DNA of 64,000 bases from Alphaproteobacteria bacterium (GTDB lineage Bacteria; Pseudomonadota; Alphaproteobacteria; Micavibrionales; Micavibrionaceae), in assembly GCA_002401965.1 (NCBI GenBank), contig NVUR01000003.1, forward strand, positions 51,738 to 115,737, written 5' to 3'. The notes beneath the pieces are model-generated. The model saw only the letters and a program-made list of their open reading frames with translations, did no database searches and was not told the DNA's origin. Below, piece by piece: positions 50,905-60,573 of the stretch; the stretch's first letter is position 1, and every line of letters begins with the position of its first letter. The translations under genes and the position numbers were made by a program.

Positions 50905-51795
50905 TTAACGCAAGCGCTTTATATATTCGCTGTTATATGTGTTCTTTGTACGCTTTGCAATGACTTTTAGATCATATAACTCTTCAACAGGGCCATTTGC
51001 ACCATATCTTGTTTTAGAGAGCGTTACTTTCCCAACAGGAATTCTTGCATCAAGTGAATCTAGTCCTTTAGTGAAACGTCCTTCTGTGTCAGAGAATACA
51101 ACATAGTTATGAAGATCATGTTGGAATTGGTAGTCTTTAACGACTTTCTCAACTGGGGTCAGGCCATTTTCCATTCCAAATTTACGAATTGCATCACGTA
51201 CATCGTCTCTGTTTTTTGCATTGGGAGTCTCTAGAACCACTGTGTTTTTGGGCAGGAACCAGAATGTTGTATTATATTCTTGTCTCTGTGATGGCACGGT
51301 TAGCTTGATGCTGTCTTTTTTTACTTTTATATCAACCGTTTGGTAGTCGCCGTATTCTCTGCTTTTTAATGAGATATGTTCGATTTCATCTTCTATCAAT
51401 TGGTCACGATCAAGCAGAACATCAAAAAAGGATTCATTTTGCTTTATTTCACATTCGTGGTTGGAATAAAGTGGTTCCTTATCATCTAGAAGGACTTCAG
51501 ATTCAACGACTTCGACTTTTAGTGTGTCTGTTGCTCTATCTATTTCTACGTAACTTCCTGTTGTGTGGGCGCATCCGGAAACTTTTCCAAGGGCATATAA
51601 GCGCATTGTGAATGTATTATCGGATAAATGCGGTGTATTAAAAAATCTAACTTTATAATAACTGCGGGAAAGCAGGTTTGTTATCGTGCCTTCTTCTTGT
51701 TCATAATCCTCTATATCAGCGCGTGCAGAGAGGGGAAAGGTCATTCCGATTAGAATCATAGAGAGTAGAAAGGAAGAAAACAATTTTTGTATCAT
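50905..51795 (-). CDS. hypothetical exported protein
   Basis: Signal peptide MIQKLFSSFLLSMILIGMTFPLSARA; no family recognised. Confidence 0.65.
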   Translation of the reverse strand: MIQKLFSSFLLSMILIGMTFPLSARADIEDYEQEEGTITNLLSRSYYKVRFFNTPHLSDNTFTMRLYALGKVSGCAHTTGSYVEIDRATDTLKVEVVESEVLLDDKEPLYSNHECEIKQNESFFDVLLDRDQLIEDEIEHISLKSREYGDYQTVDIKVKKDSIKLTVPSQRQEYNTTFWFLPKNTVVLETPNAKNRDDVRDAIRKFGMENGLTPVEKVVKDYQFQHDLHNYVVFSDTEGRFTKGLDSLDARIPVGKVTLSKTRYGANGPVEELYDLKVIAKRTKNTYNSEYIKRLR

Positions 51796-51999
51796 AATAT
51801 TAAAACCCAAATTTAGTGTACATACAGCGTCATGATATTACAGTGGAAAACGATATTACGCAAAACATATCTTTGATAATTAAAGTTTTTCGCCTTTTTT
51901 TGATTTATATTTGAACTTAAGCGTGCGCGAAATTGACAATTGGTTTGATGTGGGTAATGGTGTCGCACTGTTTTAAATATTATATAAGGATAACGTAAT

Positions 52000-52719
52000 A
52001 TGCCCCGTCCATCAGGTCGTACTTTAAATGAATTAAGAGCCGTCGAGATTATTCCAAATTTTTCAAAACACGCAGAAGGTTCATGCCTTATCAAATTTGG
52101 TGATACACATGTTTTATGTACGGCCAGCGTTGAAGAACGCGTTCCTGGATGGATGAAAAACTCTGGTAAAGGCTGGGTGACTGCGGAATATGGTATGTTG
52201 CCGCGCTCCACAAATTCGCGTATGGATCGTGAAGCGGCACGTGGTAAGCAATCAGGCCGTACACAGGAAATTCAGCGTTTAATCGGGCGTGCTTTGCGGG
52301 CGGTTGTTGATATGAAGAAACTGGGTGAGCGTCAGGTACGTATTGATTGCGATGTTATTCAGGCCGATGGCGGTACACGTACGGCGGCAATCACGGGCGG
52401 ATATGTGGCACTTCACTTGGCGATGCAGCATTTAGTGAATATCGGCGCATTGGATGAAATCCCGATGAGCGATAGTGTTTCGGCAATTTCGTGCGGTATA
52501 TATAAAGGTGAGCCTGTACTTGATCTTGATTATGATGAGGATTCCGATGCGGATACAGATGCAAATTTTGTGATTACGGGCAAGGGCGGTATTTGTGAAA
52601 TTCAAGGCACAGCCGAGAAAGAGCCATTTTCAGAAGATGAATTCTTAGCGTTATTGGCTTTGGCCAAGGCGGGTTGTGTAGATATTACCGAAGCACAAAA
52701 CAAGGCATTGGGGTTGTAA
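52000..52719 (+). CDS. rph: ribonuclease PH
   Basis: [93 protein letters not shown]. Confidence 0.98.
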   Translation: MPRPSGRTLNELRAVEIIPNFSKHAEGSCLIKFGDTHVLCTASVEERVPGWMKNSGKGWVTAEYGMLPRSTNSRMDREAARGKQSGRTQEIQRLIGRALRAVVDMKKLGERQVRIDCDVIQADGGTRTAAITGGYVALHLAMQHLVNIGALDEIPMSDSVSAISCGIYKGEPVLDLDYDEDSDADTDANFVITGKGGICEIQGTAEKEPFSEDEFLALLALAKAGCVDITEAQNKALGL

Positions 52720-52720
52720 G

Positions 52721-53317
52721 ATGCGTCAATTCGATGGCGATGAGTTGCTGATTGCGACACATAATAAAGGTAAGGCGCGTGAAATATCGGCGTTGCTTGC
52801 ACCTTATGTGTCGCGTTTTTGTACGGCGGATGAGCTTGGCTTACCAGAGCCAGAGGAAACGGGTGCGACATTTATCGAAAACGCGATTTTAAAAGCGCAA
52901 GCCGCGGCGCAGGTCAGTGGTAAGGTATCGCTTGCGGATGATAGTGGCTTGGCGGTTAATGCGCTTGGCGGTGATCCAGGGATTTATTCTGCGCGTTGGG
53001 GTGGTGTCGATAAGGATTTTAATCTGGCAATGCGAAAGGTTCATGATGCATTAGGGCGGGAAGAAGACCGTAGTGCATCTTTTGTGTGCGTGCTTGCGCT
53101 TGGCTGGCCTGATGGACATTCTGAGGTGTTTGAAGGGTTTGTTCATGGCTCAATTACGTGGCCGATGCGCGGATCACATGGTTTTGGTTATGATCCTATT
53201 TTTCAGGCGGAAGGCTATGATATCAGCTTCGCGGAAATGAATCCTGAGGAGAAGCAGGCAATTTCTCATCGCGCGAATGCGTTTAAGTTGCTGGTTGAAA
53301 ACTGTTTAAAAGGATAA
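52721..53317 (+). CDS. rdgB: XTP/dITP diphosphatase (RdgB/HAM1 family)
   Basis: LLIATHNKGKAREISALL, ATFIENAILKAQAAA, SLADDSGLAVNALGGDPGIYSARWGG, GFGYDPIF. Confidence 0.96.
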   Translation: MRQFDGDELLIATHNKGKAREISALLAPYVSRFCTADELGLPEPEETGATFIENAILKAQAAAQVSGKVSLADDSGLAVNALGGDPGIYSARWGGVDKDFNLAMRKVHDALGREEDRSASFVCVLALGWPDGHSEVFEGFVHGSITWPMRGSHGFGYDPIFQAEGYDISFAEMNPEEKQAISHRANAFKLLVENCLKG

Positions 53318-53324
53318 CTATTTC

Positions 53325-54494
53325 GTGTTTCGTGATAATCAGATGGGCGTTTATATTCATTGGCCTTTCTGCGCGGCAAAATGCCCGTATTGCGATTTTA
53401 ATTCTCATGTCCGTGGCGCTTTTGACCAGAAGGAATGGGCAGATGCATATGTTAAATCTTTAGAATATTACGCAGAACTTTTACCTGATAAACAGGTGGT
53501 GTCGATCTTCTTTGGGGGCGGTACGCCGTCCTTAATGGCGCCTGAAACGGTACAGGTGATGATTGACGCGGTGCAGAGGTTATGGGTGTGCGTGAATGAT
53601 ATTGAAATCACGTTAGAAGCTAATCCGACTTCGGTTGAAATCGGGAAGTTTAAAGCCTTTAAAGAGGCGGGGATTACGCGCATATCACTAGGCGTACAGG
53701 CGTTGAATGATAAGGACTTGGCATTTTTGGGGCGCGAGCATAGCGTTGATGAGGCTTTCAAAGCCATTGATATCGCAGGTGAATGCTTTGAGCGTTACAG
53801 CTTTGATCTAATATATGGTCGTCCCGACCAAACTTTGCAGGACTGGGAGGCGGAATTAACGCGTGGTTTGTCTTATGCACGTGGTCACATGTCGCTATAC
53901 CAGCTGACGATTGAGCGTAATACGCCTTTCTATATGCAGTATAATCGTGGAGCATTCTCTATTCCTGATGATGTGAAAGGTGCGGAATTTTATCACCTGA
54001 CTCAAGACATTATGGAGGGTGCGGGCATGCCTGCCTATGAGGTGTCCAATCACGCACAAGAGGGACAGGAATGTCGTCATAATCTTGTGTATTGGCATAT
54101 GGCGGATTATATCGGCGTTGGCGCAGGGGCGCATGGGCGTTTTATGAATGCTCTTGATGGAAATATAGATAAGTTTGCGAGCAGGGATCACAGTGCGCCA
54201 GAAATATGGTTGAAGCGCGTACAGGAAAAGGGCTATGGCGCGCATGAATTTGAAAAGTTGAGTGCAAATGATCGCTTTGTTGAAGCTCTTATGATGGGGT
54301 TGCGTTTACGTGATGGCGTGTCGATAATGCGGTGTGAAGCCTTGTCGGGGCTCACGTTTGATCGCGTGATTGATAGTGAAAAATTGCAAACGGTTTGTAA
54401 CGCGGGGTGGGCGCATGTCACGGGCCATCAGATACATTTAACGCGTGAAGGTGTATTGCGTTTGAATGCTCTGATCCCGTTTATTCTTAAGTGA
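53325..54494 (+). CDS. hemW: radical SAM heme chaperone HemW (coproporphyrinogen oxidase-like)
   Basis: GVYIHWPFCAAKCPYCDFNSHV (CxxxCxxC), SIFFGGGTPSLM, ISLGVQALND, FDLIYGRPDQ, YEVSNHAQEGQECRHNLVYW. Confidence 0.95.
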   Translation: MFRDNQMGVYIHWPFCAAKCPYCDFNSHVRGAFDQKEWADAYVKSLEYYAELLPDKQVVSIFFGGGTPSLMAPETVQVMIDAVQRLWVCVNDIEITLEANPTSVEIGKFKAFKEAGITRISLGVQALNDKDLAFLGREHSVDEAFKAIDIAGECFERYSFDLIYGRPDQTLQDWEAELTRGLSYARGHMSLYQLTIERNTPFYMQYNRGAFSIPDDVKGAEFYHLTQDIMEGAGMPAYEVSNHAQEGQECRHNLVYWHMADYIGVGAGAHGRFMNALDGNIDKFASRDHSAPEIWLKRVQEKGYGAHEFEKLSANDRFVEALMMGLRLRDGVSIMRCEALSGLTFDRVIDSEKLQTVCNAGWAHVTGHQIHLTREGVLRLNALIPFILK

Positions 54495-54500
54495 ATAGGC

Positions 54501-56075
54501 TTAGTCAAAATCAATCGTTGATGTATCTTGACCATTGAGCAGGAATGCCCCTTGTGGTGTTGCTTCAAACTCAAAGCTATAGGATATTCCCCGGTTGCTT
54601 CCTGTGCTGGCTTTACCTAAATATTTTAGCTTTTCTAACTGTTTTATGATGCCTGTTGTATCTGTATTTTCTGTGTCACGAGGAATACGAGAAAGCAGAG
54701 CGTCCAGCCCTTGGAATATTACGTTGAATTTCGCAGAAAATCCCATGATCGCCGTTAAGTTGGTTACCGCTTGGCCGTTTAAAGAAATGTCGTAAATATC
54801 GTTTTTGATATTATTGTCTTTTATAACCAGCTTTGTATTTGCTTGAGATAAAATGGCAGGCAGTTTCATGAGAAGGCTCATCCCGACCATTTGTGCAGAA
54901 TCAGGATTCCTTGTCAGTGAGGCGACGCTGTTTTTTGCGATTTCGGAAAGGGTTTCATACGGGATATTCTCTACTTTTATATCAAAATTTGTATGTGCAG
55001 GAAGGAAGTCTAGAGATATATGCTCAGGATTTTCTGATTGTATATCAATGGTATCATACCCTGTTTTAATATTAAGCTCGCCTTTTTCAGTGTTTAGGTT
55101 ATTAAAACCGAAGCCCATGAATGCAGAGCCAAGTTTCAGTGTGTCAAAGTTCTTGTTTTCATCTTCGGGGGCGGAATTAATCTCTAGATTTTTAAGGCTA
55201 TATTCAATGTTAAAACCGTTCATATCAATATCATAGAGATCAAGAATCATATCCATAACGTCTTGACCGTTAACGTCTTTGGCGTCATCTTCATTTTCTA
55301 TGTTGGTTAATGATTGGAAAATACCTGCATGCTTCATAAGTTTTGCTTTATATTCCGTCAATGTCGGGAGAGAAAATTCCGTCATTGTGGAGCCTATTTT
55401 TAATTCACCTATTTTTATTGTGCTGTTTTCTTCTTCTGGGGCGATGAATAGATCACTGATAAGGGCGTATGCGGGACCAGAAAATGTTCCAGCATCGTTT
55501 TTGTCTAGATTGATATAAAATTGGAGGTTACCTATGGATACACCAATATCTTCTTGCTCAATATTAAAGCTAACATTTGATAAATTTAGGTTCATTTTAG
55601 TGAAATAGCCGAGTGTATCATCAAGCAGGGCGATGATATTTTGTTTCCCCCAACGTATGGAGAAATCTGTATCGGCTTCACCAGACATGGTCATTGTTTC
55701 GGGTAATGTCCATGTCGTTTTCCAATGCCCTGCTTGGTCATCGGGCATTGCATTAATGGAGATGATACCCATATCAAAAGTCTGATCTTCGTCTTTTGAT
55801 TTTTCGTCACCTTCTTCTGCGGGTGTTATAATAGGGCTTTTTAACAGAATACGGGGCAGGGTAATGGTGTAGTATTCGCTTTCTTGCTTAACGGTGATTT
55901 CACCCTCATAGATCACACGTACAGAGCCAAAGGCTTCGTTGACCTCTTTTTGATATGCAAGGATATTTTCAAAGGATGTTTTGAGCTTTTGCGCGCCTTG
56001 ATCGTTGATTTCTACCGCCATAGCATTAAGGGGTAAAAGAAGCATAACAAATAGAATTGAAGCGAGCCGGATCAT
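54501..56075 (-). CDS. large hypothetical exported protein
   Basis: Signal peptide MIRLASILFVMLLLPLNAMA at ATG 56075; no confident family. Confidence 0.65.
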   Translation of the reverse strand: MIRLASILFVMLLLPLNAMAVEINDQGAQKLKTSFENILAYQKEVNEAFGSVRVIYEGEITVKQESEYYTITLPRILLKSPIITPAEEGDEKSKDEDQTFDMGIISINAMPDDQAGHWKTTWTLPETMTMSGEADTDFSIRWGKQNIIALLDDTLGYFTKMNLNLSNVSFNIEQEDIGVSIGNLQFYINLDKNDAGTFSGPAYALISDLFIAPEEENSTIKIGELKIGSTMTEFSLPTLTEYKAKLMKHAGIFQSLTNIENEDDAKDVNGQDVMDMILDLYDIDMNGFNIEYSLKNLEINSAPEDENKNFDTLKLGSAFMGFGFNNLNTEKGELNIKTGYDTIDIQSENPEHISLDFLPAHTNFDIKVENIPYETLSEIAKNSVASLTRNPDSAQMVGMSLLMKLPAILSQANTKLVIKDNNIKNDIYDISLNGQAVTNLTAIMGFSAKFNVIFQGLDALLSRIPRDTENTDTTGIIKQLEKLKYLGKASTGSNRGISYSFEFEATPQGAFLLNGQDTSTIDFD

Positions 56076-56183
56076 GGATTTTCCTCTGAAAATAAGAATA
56101 AAGTACTTTTGTTGGGTGAATTTATACAAAAACTCTTGCCGTGTCCAAGGATAAACGGCATTAATACCCAAACAGATTAACGA

Positions 56184-57356
56184 TTGGCGTATTTACAAGT
56201 TATGTTAGAAGCAAAAGCATCACAATTTATATTATCCGCAGAAGGACAAATCCTTTGGCAGGAAAAGTTGAACAATCCATTACCGGGGGTCGCGGTTGCG
56301 TGCCTTGAGAAGGGAGAGGTTGCCTTGAAGCCTGTTCTGAAGGTTTTGGAGAATGAACACACGGCGAAGCATGACCAAGTGGAGCTGAAAAACAGTTTGA
56401 GCATGTGGCTTAATATGCATTTTAATGCGGTTTTAGAGCCATTGATGCTGTTGGAAGTGCCGCAAGGCGTTGCTGTTAAGGATGATGCGGTCTCGCAGAT
56501 TGCCCAGAAGGTCTATAATGGGCTTGGTATTGTGCCGCGCGGTGATCTTGAGAGCATGATTACGGAATTAACGCCTGAAACGCGTGCAGATTTGCGGGCG
56601 AAGAAAATTCGTTTAGGGCCAATATTGGCGTTTATCCCCGCGCTTAACAAACCTGCGGCGGTGAAATTGCGAGCTTTGCTGTGGTCGTTATTTCAAGGCA
56701 AGGAATTGCCAGCGAAGACGCCTGCGGATGGTATCGTTTCCGTTAAAATTGAAGATGTGACGGCCAGTGAGGATTATTATCGCTCTATTGGTTATCCTCT
56801 TTATGGTGGTCGCGCGGTTCGTATTGATATGCTGGATCGGGTGATTAGCTGCGTTTACGATAATGCACAGGATGGAAAATTTCAGGCGCGTCATGAAATG
56901 GCGGAATGGCTGGGATGTCCGATTGATGATCTTTATAAAGTTTTGGTCTCTATGGGGCATATAAAAGTTTATGATCCTGCGGACGTGAAAGCGAAAGAGG
57001 AAGATGAGGGCGCGGCTAAGCCTGTTACAGAAGAAGAAAAATCTGAAGATAAGCCTGAAGAAAAACTCGAAGAAAAATCTGAAGAAAAAACAGATAAAGA
57101 TGAGTCGAAAGAAAAAGTAAAAGATGTAAAGCCGGAGCTTGCCACGTTTAGATTGAAAAAGGGTAAGGCTTTTCAAAAGGGGAATGCGGGCGGTGCGCCT
57201 GAACGTAAAGCCAGTAAGAAACCCAAAAGCGCGAAGCCCAAAAAAGATGTGAAGAAGAGACCTAAGAAAGATAATTCTCCACGTATCATGTCTGCCGAAG
57301 CGAAGGTTAATGATGAGGATTCGCCTTTCGCAATTTTACAACAATTGAAAAAGTGA
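56184..57356 (+). CDS. free-standing protein resembling the C-terminal domain of alphaproteobacterial Suv3/MgpS-type helicases
   Basis: KIRLGPILAFIPALNKPAAVKLRALLWSLF and YYRSIGYPLYGGRAVRIDMLDRVISCVYDNAQDGKFQARHEMAEWLGCPIDDLYKVLVSMGHIKV resemble that helicase tail. No Walker A, DEAD or helicase C motifs present; Lys-rich C-terminus. Confidence 0.6.
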   Translation: MAYLQVMLEAKASQFILSAEGQILWQEKLNNPLPGVAVACLEKGEVALKPVLKVLENEHTAKHDQVELKNSLSMWLNMHFNAVLEPLMLLEVPQGVAVKDDAVSQIAQKVYNGLGIVPRGDLESMITELTPETRADLRAKKIRLGPILAFIPALNKPAAVKLRALLWSLFQGKELPAKTPADGIVSVKIEDVTASEDYYRSIGYPLYGGRAVRIDMLDRVISCVYDNAQDGKFQARHEMAEWLGCPIDDLYKVLVSMGHIKVYDPADVKAKEEDEGAAKPVTEEEKSEDKPEEKLEEKSEEKTDKDESKEKVKDVKPELATFRLKKGKAFQKGNAGGAPERKASKKPKSAKPKKDVKKRPKKDNSPRIMSAEAKVNDEDSPFAILQQLKK

Positions 57357-57365
57357 AACGGGAGT

Positions 57366-57770
57366 TTGATGACTAAACGATTAAAGCTAAATGTCTTTAA
57401 CATTGCTGTTTTCTTTGTTATTGGCGCGGCTTGTTTGTCTTTGTCTCCTTATAAGTTACATGCAGCGAAATTTTCTGGTGATTATTTACTGAAGGTTTGC
57501 TCTGTGAACAGGGATGGTCGTGAACGCGTTGAAGGCGGTAAAATCGCCTGTCAGGCTTATATTTCAGGTGTTATAGATTATCATAATGTGTTGCGCTCTA
57601 TGGGATTAACGACGGATATGGATTTTTGTATTCCAGAGAAGGTCACGTTGAATGAGCTGCATGTTCGGGTTCTAGTTTATTTGTATGAGCATGTGAAATT
57701 GCACCGAAAATTTGTCGCCGCGCCGGCCGTGTCAATGGCATTGTATTCGCTCTATCCATGTCGTAAATAA
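57366..57770 (+). CDS. Rap1a/Tai-like domain exported protein
   Basis: Signal peptide; SGDYLLKVCSVNR...GGKIACQAYISGVIDYHN...DFCIPEKVTLNELHVRVLVYLYEH with conserved cysteine pattern. Confidence 0.65.
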   Translation: MMTKRLKLNVFNIAVFFVIGAACLSLSPYKLHAAKFSGDYLLKVCSVNRDGRERVEGGKIACQAYISGVIDYHNVLRSMGLTTDMDFCIPEKVTLNELHVRVLVYLYEHVKLHRKFVAAPAVSMALYSLYPCRK

Positions 57771-57830
57771 AATAGTAAGGTTTGTCCTGTAGTGTGAGCG
57801 ATTGAATTACAATGGTGCATTAGGGGTTAT

Positions 57831-58355
57831 ATGAGTAAGAAACAGCAATATACAATACGATTAGACCGTAATGCCGAAGATCATATTCTTCCTGCGGGTT
57901 TCTTTGATATTATTGTGCATCGTTTTTTACCCGTGCTTAGCCTGTCTTACATTGCCAGTATCATTGGTATTTCTATTAATAAAGGCGCGTTCTTTTACTA
58001 TATGTTTCAAGATAGTACGGCCTATACGATGGGGTTGTTTATTGTTCTTTGGGTTTCTGTTCCCGCCATTATATGGGTTTTATTGCATGGCAGCCCAATG
58101 TTTAAACATGTTGCCGACCTCTGGTATAAAATTCTGGCAGGCTTAATGATTATCACGATAGCCCTTAGCTTTTTTTTATTTCCTGAGGCGGATATTTATG
58201 GGCTTCAGGTTTATTTTATTTTATCTGTACCGCTATTTGTTTTGATATATTTTTTCTTCGTGAAAGATATTTTGCCGAAAGTCGCCTCTTACCCACTGAA
58301 TGCGTTAGGGTTTTGTGCGTTAATTTATGGTGCATTTGTAAATATTATTTTCTAA
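57831..58355 (+). CDS. hypothetical integral membrane protein
   Basis: 174 aa with five hydrophobic segments. Confidence 0.65.
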   Translation: MSKKQQYTIRLDRNAEDHILPAGFFDIIVHRFLPVLSLSYIASIIGISINKGAFFYYMFQDSTAYTMGLFIVLWVSVPAIIWVLLHGSPMFKHVADLWYKILAGLMIITIALSFFLFPEADIYGLQVYFILSVPLFVLIYFFFVKDILPKVASYPLNALGFCALIYGAFVNIIF

Positions 58356-59413
58356 ACACCAGCCATATTCATTAACCATCCAATCAACAAGACTTGTGGA
58401 ACAGTGACGAGCGGAATCATTAAGGCGATTTTCCATGATTTTGTAAATTCACGCACGGCCATTAATTCCGTATAATCTGTTGCGACACCAGCCATTAAGA
58501 ATGTAAATCCGTTGCCTGGTGCGTGGGCATTGGTGAAAATCTCACCTGCAACGGGAGCAGAGCCTTCGGAACAAATCTCAACAATTGTGGCAATGAATAA
58601 TGTAATAAACAACCCAGCCACTGATGGTCCAAGCCATAGGGCAAATAATTCGGTTGGAACGAAACTGCGTAGGGATGCGGCGATGATCGTGCCAAAGAGC
58701 AGCCATTTTATAATCATTTTACCATCGTTCCAGCCAGACTTTAGTATATTCTTACATCCTGATTTGGTGAAAGTGACTGTTTTCAGCAGGGCTTTGCTTT
58801 CGCGTAAGAGATTAAAATCCTCGGCTATTTCAGGCTTGTTTGGATTATCAGGCAGTCGTCCGCTTTTGATGAGGCGTTGTAATATAACGCCGGTGATTAG
58901 GGCAATAATCACTGAGCCGAGAATATAGAGCATTGTCCATTTAAACCCGATGAGCGTTATAAGGATCAGCGTTAAAGAGAGGGAATTCCACGGGCTGGCC
59001 ACTAAAAAAGTGACAACTTGCGGCAGGCCGACACCGCGCTCATACAGTTTTGCTGCGACCAGTAAAATCCCGTGACAGCATAAATCGAGCAATAGGCCGC
59101 CAAAAACTGCACGCAAAAGACCAGAGAAATTATCGCTACGTCCCATCATACCGGTAAAGAAATCGCGGGGAATTTTGCTCATCAAACCAATGATAATAAT
59201 GCCGAGCGCAACGCCCCACCACATGGTCATCAATATTTGCAGGCAGGCATGGGCAAAATGATGCAGTAATATGGGCGATAAGTCTAATGAAGACAGGATT
59301 GCATTCAGACCAATAGATACAGCGATGACAATTGTGCTGATAATCAGTAACCAGTCTTTTTTGCCTTTAGGCGTTTTGGATGGGCAGCAGTTATCAATGT
59401 GTTCGTGTTCCAT
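58352..59413 (-). CDS. permease (DUF318/ArsP-like, possible metal efflux)
   Basis: 353 aa polytopic; N-terminal HEHIDNCC; LLLDLCCHGILLVAAKLYERGVGLPQVVTFLVASPWNS; EICSEGSAPVAGEIFTNAHAPGNGFTFLMAGVATDYTE. Confidence 0.8.
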   Translation of the reverse strand: MEHEHIDNCCPSKTPKGKKDWLLIISTIVIAVSIGLNAILSSLDLSPILLHHFAHACLQILMTMWWGVALGIIIIGLMSKIPRDFFTGMMGRSDNFSGLLRAVFGGLLLDLCCHGILLVAAKLYERGVGLPQVVTFLVASPWNSLSLTLILITLIGFKWTMLYILGSVIIALITGVILQRLIKSGRLPDNPNKPEIAEDFNLLRESKALLKTVTFTKSGCKNILKSGWNDGKMIIKWLLFGTIIAASLRSFVPTELFALWLGPSVAGLFITLFIATIVEICSEGSAPVAGEIFTNAHAPGNGFTFLMAGVATDYTELMAVREFTKSWKIALMIPLVTVPQVLLIGWLMNMAGV

Positions 59414-59423
59414 GGATTATATC

Positions 59424-60443
59424 CTAAAAACTGCGGGTAATCGTGTATCCTGTGAGGTCACATAGCAATGCTTTGATTTCGCAATCGGGTAATGCAGAGA
59501 GAGATTGTGTCGCATCATCTGCATATTTTTGTGCCAGTGCAATGGTTTTATCTAATGCGTTATGGGATTTTATGATTTCCATGGCGTGGTCGAAATCCGT
59601 TTCTTCTTGTTTTTTATACCCCAAAGTGCGCTTCCAGAATATACGCTCTTCTTCGCTGGCATTTTCAAGGGCAAAAATAATAGGGGCAGTCATCTTGCCT
59701 TCTTTGAAATCATCGCCGATTTCCTTGCCGAGTTTTTCCTGATCGGCGGCGTAATCAAGCGCATCGTCAATGATTTGGAACGCTGTGCCTAATTTTGTTC
59801 CGTAGGTACGCATGGCCGTAACCGTGCTGTCGTTTTGGCCGGAGAGTACTGCGCCAACTTCGCATGATGCGGCGAACAGGGCGGCGGTTTTGGATTCTAT
59901 AACATTTAAATAAGTCGGCATATCTGTTGCGATATCATTTGTAGTGGCAAGTTGCAGGACTTCGCCTTCTGCAATGATTGCAGAGGCTTTTGATAAAATG
60001 CGTAGGATATCCAGAGAACCGCTTTCCACCATCATTTGAAATGATTTGGAGAATAAAAAATCACCAACCAGAACGCTGGCTTGGTTTCCAAATACAAGGT
60101 TCGCGGTTTTCTTTCCGCGTCGCTCAAAACTCTCATCCACAACGTCATCATGTAAAAGGGTAGCGGTATGAATAAATTCTACTGCGGCGGCGAGGTTATA
60201 TGATTTATCCATAGAGCCATCAAACATCGCCGTAGAGGCCAGTGTCAAAAGCGGGCGGATACGTTTTCCACCTGCAGAAATCAAATATTGCGCCAGTTTC
60301 GGGATCAGTGGAACGTCAGAGTGCATGTTTTGTATTATCAACGCATCTACATTTTGCATGTCAGCATCAAGAAGGTCAGATAACCTGTTTAGCGGGTTAT
60401 CCTCTGCGTTATTTAGATCAGGTTGAGCCAGTTGATTTTGCAT
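59424..60443 (-). CDS. polyprenyl diphosphate synthase (octaprenyl type likely)
   Basis: GGKRIRPLL, LLHDDVVD (first Asp-rich motif), GDFLFSKSFQMM, FQIIDDALDY (second Asp-rich motif). Confidence 0.95.
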   Translation of the reverse strand: MQNQLAQPDLNNAEDNPLNRLSDLLDADMQNVDALIIQNMHSDVPLIPKLAQYLISAGGKRIRPLLTLASTAMFDGSMDKSYNLAAAVEFIHTATLLHDDVVDESFERRGKKTANLVFGNQASVLVGDFLFSKSFQMMVESGSLDILRILSKASAIIAEGEVLQLATTNDIATDMPTYLNVIESKTAALFAASCEVGAVLSGQNDSTVTAMRTYGTKLGTAFQIIDDALDYAADQEKLGKEIGDDFKEGKMTAPIIFALENASEEERIFWKRTLGYKKQEETDFDHAMEIIKSHNALDKTIALAQKYADDATQSLSALPDCEIKALLCDLTGYTITRSF

Positions 60444-60573
60444 ACTCGATTTAGAACAGTTTTTATGGTGGTGGGCAAGGGAAAAGACGAGGGGGCTTCG
60501 TTATTGTGTGTGGTATAGCCTCAAGATTACCTAAATACGATTTATTATTATCAAAATTTTGAACAATAAATAT

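Noticed and set aside
57010-57110. Repetitive GAAGAAAAA-type sequence considered as a tandem repeat element
   Set aside because: Explained by the Lys/Glu-rich C-terminal linker of the 56184..57356 protein; irregular period.
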